Source of the DNA: Methanosarcinales archaeon
GTDB lineage: Archaea; Halobacteriota; Syntropharchaeia; Alkanophagales; Methanospirareceae
Direction: 5' to 3'
Assembly: GCA_009618475.1 (NCBI GenBank)
Contig: WJOV01000114.1
Coordinates: forward strand, 1 to 16,611
DNA: 16,611 nt
Of this stretch, positions 14,927 to 16,611 are shown in pieces. Both the position numbers and the translations under genes were made by a program. The notes below the pieces were generated by a model, which was not told the origin of the DNA, did not search any database, and worked only from the letters and a program-made list of their open reading frames with translations. Within the stretch, counting starts at the first letter, position 1. Each line of letters starts with the position of its first letter.

Positions 14927-15688
14927 ATGCTCGATATAATCGGTTTCTTGACGCAAATACCCGTAAGAAAAGAAGTAAGGATAGAAGAAGTAGCAGCCAA
15001 AAGTTACCTCTTCCCTTTCGTTGCTTTGCTGATTGGCGCTCTGATTTCGGGAATGGCATTTCTTTCTTTCGGGTTTTTGCTTTTACCGGCTGAGATTGCC
15101 GCTTTGCTCACGCTGCTCTCTATTTATCTCATTACAGGTTTGATGCACTTGGACGGTTTAGCGGATTTCTTTGATGGTGTAATGGCAGGTGGAAGTAGAA
15201 GAGAAAAGATAAAAGCGATGAAGGACGAGAAAATAGGGATTTCCGGGTTATTCGCTGCAATCGTCATCCTTCTTTTGAATTTATTCTGCATAAAAACTAT
15301 CTGTTCAGGAACGACAGTCCACGATTTTGCTCGTGTATTTATAATAGCAGAAGTTTCCGCAAAACTAAGCATGAATACCTGTATGTTCTTCGGGAAAGGG
15401 TTTAAAGAGGGAATAGGAGGTGGAATGGGTGAAGGAATGGGTGATTCGTTTATACGCTCGGTTACAAGCTCTAAATACGCTGTTGCACTTCTTTCTTCCA
15501 TTCTCATTTCTTTTGTTTTTACCAACGCTTCTTTTCTTTTCCTTAGCGTGCTTACCGGGATTATAGTCGCGGTTTTTATGTCCTACGTTGCAAAGAATAA
15601 TTTTGGCATGGTGAGTGGGGATGTAATGGGTGCATCCAATGAAATCGCAAGATGTGTAACGTTACTTGTATTTGTATTGGTTAGCTAA
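14927..15688 (+). CDS. cobS: Adenosylcobinamide-GDP ribazoletransferase (cobalamin synthase)
   Basis: 253 residues with about six or seven membrane helices. LTQIPVRKEV at the amino end (8-17) and HLDGLADFFDGVMAGGSR at 74-91 are the family marks, the latter carrying the acidic metal residues (D76, D80, D83). Then comes MKDEKIGISG at 98-107. A second conserved part is GKGFKEGIGGGMGEGMGD, followed by GMVSGDVMGASNEIAR near the end. The enzyme joins adenosylcobinamide-GDP and alpha-ribazole, the last assembly step of B12. No clear ribosome site precedes the ATG; a T-rich and TATA-like part after the tRNA may start it. It stands alone; other cob genes are not in the window. Its last 8 bases overlap the end of the convergent nucleotidyltransferase gene. 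Confidence 0.94.
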   Translation: MLDIIGFLTQIPVRKEVRIEEVAAKSYLFPFVALLIGALISGMAFLSFGFLLLPAEIAALLTLLSIYLITGLMHLDGLADFFDGVMAGGSRREKIKAMKDEKIGISGLFAAIVILLLNLFCIKTICSGTTVHDFARVFIIAEVSAKLSMNTCMFFGKGFKEGIGGGMGEGMGDSFIRSVTSSKYAVALLSSILISFVFTNASFLFLSVLTGIIVAVFMSYVAKNNFGMVSGDVMGASNEIARCVTLLVFVLVS

Positions 15689-15726
15689 AGAAATACTCTT
15701 TCATGCTTCTTTCAACTCTTCTTTTC
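15642..15726. repeat. Left arm of an 85-bp perfect inverted repeat
   Basis: The 85 bases here are the exact reverse complement of 16527-16611. The arm covers the end of cobS and the end of the nucleotidyltransferase gene. Beyond 15726 the match stops (A against G at the next base). Confidence 0.95.
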
Positions 15727-16253
15727 AGCGTCAAAAACTCTTCGTAAACTTCTAATCTCTTACACCGCTCCTCTAAATACGCCATGTCCATGTTTTCAAA
15801 CTGTCGAGCGTAAATACCTTCGGCATCTTTTACATCCTGCTCGCTTCCGAATAGCAGTTTGTTCGCAATGATGTCTTCAGGTGAAGCGACATAAAACACA
15901 AAATCCGCGAAACTTACTTTCCTTCTCCTTTCCAGTGTTATCCGGTCATTTTCGTTGTAAATTCCTTTGCCGTCTATATAATATTCGGATAAGTCATCAA
16001 ATATCGTGAAGTGGCTTTTCTCCTTTAACGCATCTCTTATATCTTCCGCTTGAATTGAGAACTTCGCCTTCCTCAGTGCTTCTTCAAGCTCACCGGCGTC
16101 TTTTTCTTTTATGAACAAAATTATATCTACATCCCTGGTTGTGCGTATATTACCCCAGGCGGATACTGCTATCCCTCCAACAATCACATAATCTACCTTT
16201 TCTTTTTCTAATATCCTGGTAATGCCCTTTATTACTTCTTCTATACTCCTCAT
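15681..16253 (-). CDS. Nucleotidyltransferase, AbiEii/DUF6036-like
   Basis: 190 residues. The polymerase-beta-type nucleotidyltransferase site is VGGIAVSAWGNIRTTRDVDI at 25-44, with D41 and D43 as metal-binding acids. YVASPEDIIANKLLFGSEQDVKDAEGIY at about 121-148, in two runs around K132, is the second half seen in AbiEii- and DUF6036-type proteins, whose relatives act as toxins in toxin-antitoxin or phage-defence pairs. The ATG at 16253 has AAAGGAAG upstream. It follows a small 64-residue gene by 30 nt. It may modify tRNA or protein, but nothing here shows the target. The last 46 bases lie in the inverted repeat. Confidence 0.83.
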   Translation of the reverse strand: MRSIEEVIKGITRILEKEKVDYVIVGGIAVSAWGNIRTTRDVDIILFIKEKDAGELEEALRKAKFSIQAEDIRDALKEKSHFTIFDDLSEYYIDGKGIYNENDRITLERRRKVSFADFVFYVASPEDIIANKLLFGSEQDVKDAEGIYARQFENMDMAYLEERCKRLEVYEEFLTLKRRVERSMKEYFFS

Positions 16254-16283
16254 AGCACTTCCTTTCTAAAGAAAGAACCTGCA

Positions 16284-16478
16284 CTAAGAAAGACTTTTTT
16301 CATCACATAATTTTCCTTTTAAGGAATTGTTTTTATTCAGCCTATCAGCAAATTCACAGAGGTCAGACAACATTTTCAATGTATCCTCTGGCTTTTTATC
16401 CCTGAGCATCAAAGAGTCTCTTATCCATTCTTTCTCCCTTTCTTCTTTTATTCTCGCTCTCAGTTCTTCTTTATTCAT
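16284..16478 (-). CDS. Small partner protein of the nucleotidyltransferase
   Basis: 64 residues, strongly charged and helical: MNKEELRARIKEEREKEWI, then LMLRDKKPEDTLKMLSDLCE and FADRLNKNN. It lies 30 nt before the nucleotidyltransferase, in the position of the small cognate partner (often the antitoxin) of such modules. No known domain is recognised with certainty. Its ATG overlaps the stop of an upstream truncated gene as ATGA, so it was once the second of at least three genes translated together. Confidence 0.7.
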   Translation of the reverse strand: MNKEELRARIKEEREKEWIRDSLMLRDKKPEDTLKMLSDLCEFADRLNKNNSLKGKLCDEKSLS

Positions 16479-16526
16479 TCCTCTTGAGCCTGCACCTCAA
16501 ATATCATTTTACCAAGATTTGTGACC
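16475..16526 (-). pseudogene. Truncated tail of a gene upstream of the TA-like pair
   Basis: Read on the minus strand, the frame SVTNLGKMIFEVQAQEE ends with TGA at 16477-16475, overlapping the next start as ATGA, as in the other operons here. Upstream of 16526, inside the inverted repeat, this frame soon meets a stop (TAA), so the homologous part of the gene is cut at the repeat border. The family is not known from 17 residues. Confidence 0.55.
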
Positions 16527-16611
16527 GAAAAGAAGAGTTGAAAGAAGCATGAAAGAGTATTTCTTTAGCTAACCAATACAAATACAAGTAACGTTACACA
16601 TCTTGCGATTT
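16527..16611. repeat. Right arm of the 85-bp inverted repeat, at the window edge
   Basis: Exact reverse complement of 15642-15726. It reaches the last base, so the true length is unknown and probably greater. It repeats the ends of cobS and of the nucleotidyltransferase in reversed orientation. Confidence 0.95.

Noticed and set aside
1..16611. CRISPR array, insertion sequence or rRNA
   Set aside because: No regularly spaced direct repeats, transposase frames with terminal repeats, or rRNA-like stretches were seen on either strand.

Overview
The window reads as a chromosomal piece of an uncultured euryarchaeote. Archaeal markers are a group II thermosome subunit, the stalk protein P1/L12, an archaeal-type inositol-phosphate synthase, an Lrp/AsnC regulator, a tRNA-Glu without encoded CCA, TATA-box promoters about 25-30 nt before several starts, and many 4-nt ATGA gene overlaps. 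The mix (inositol metabolism, GH130, cobamide synthesis, many glycosyltransferases) would fit a methanogen or ANME-like lineage, but the sequence alone does not settle this.

Layout. (1) 20-2151, minus strand: a tight operon of a D-Ala-D-Ala-ligase-like ATP-grasp enzyme, a GNAT acetyltransferase fused to an SpeD-type pyruvoyl decarboxylase, and a small frameshifted ORF. (2) 2326-2999, plus: an MscS channel gene that has lost its pore region by an internal deletion. (3) 3092-8358, minus: a five-gene operon, Lrp regulator -> fused nucleotidyltransferase/CDP-alcohol transferase (IPCT/DIPPS-like) -> GT4 glycosyltransferase (frameshifted) -> GH130 glycoside phosphorylase -> myo-inositol-1-phosphate synthase (frameshifted). 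Together these could make, glycosylate and recycle an inositol phosphodiester. (4) 8400-9850: operator-like palindromes, a small winged-helix protein, a remnant of a GH38 alpha-mannosidase, a MarC-family membrane protein and a doubtful 36-codon ORF. (5) 9843-11643: thermosome gene, with a divergent 26-residue Lys/Glu mini-ORF. (6) 11754-14212, minus: a coupled pair of glycosyltransferases (GT-A fold, then GT4), divergent from L12 and sharing a palindromic TATA region with it. (7) 14336-15688, plus: L12, tRNA-Glu, cobS. (8) 15681-16526, minus: a nucleotidyltransferase/small-protein pair resembling a toxin-antitoxin or AbiEii-like module, preceded by the truncated tail of another gene.

The most striking structural observation is a perfect 85-bp inverted repeat (15642-15726 against 16527-16611). 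The second arm runs off the window edge and cuts off an upstream gene, so it is either a fold-back assembly chimera or a real inversion or duplication. Two well-supported single-base frameshifts (MIPS, GT4), a possible third (20-233), the MscS deletion and the GH38 remnant leave open whether this locus is decaying or the assembly carries indel errors. The most interesting biology is the Lrp-coupled inositol-phosphodiester/glycosyl operon and the Ddl-GNAT::SpeD operon.

No gene-free stretch exceeds about 300 bases. No CRISPR array, insertion sequence or rRNA was seen.
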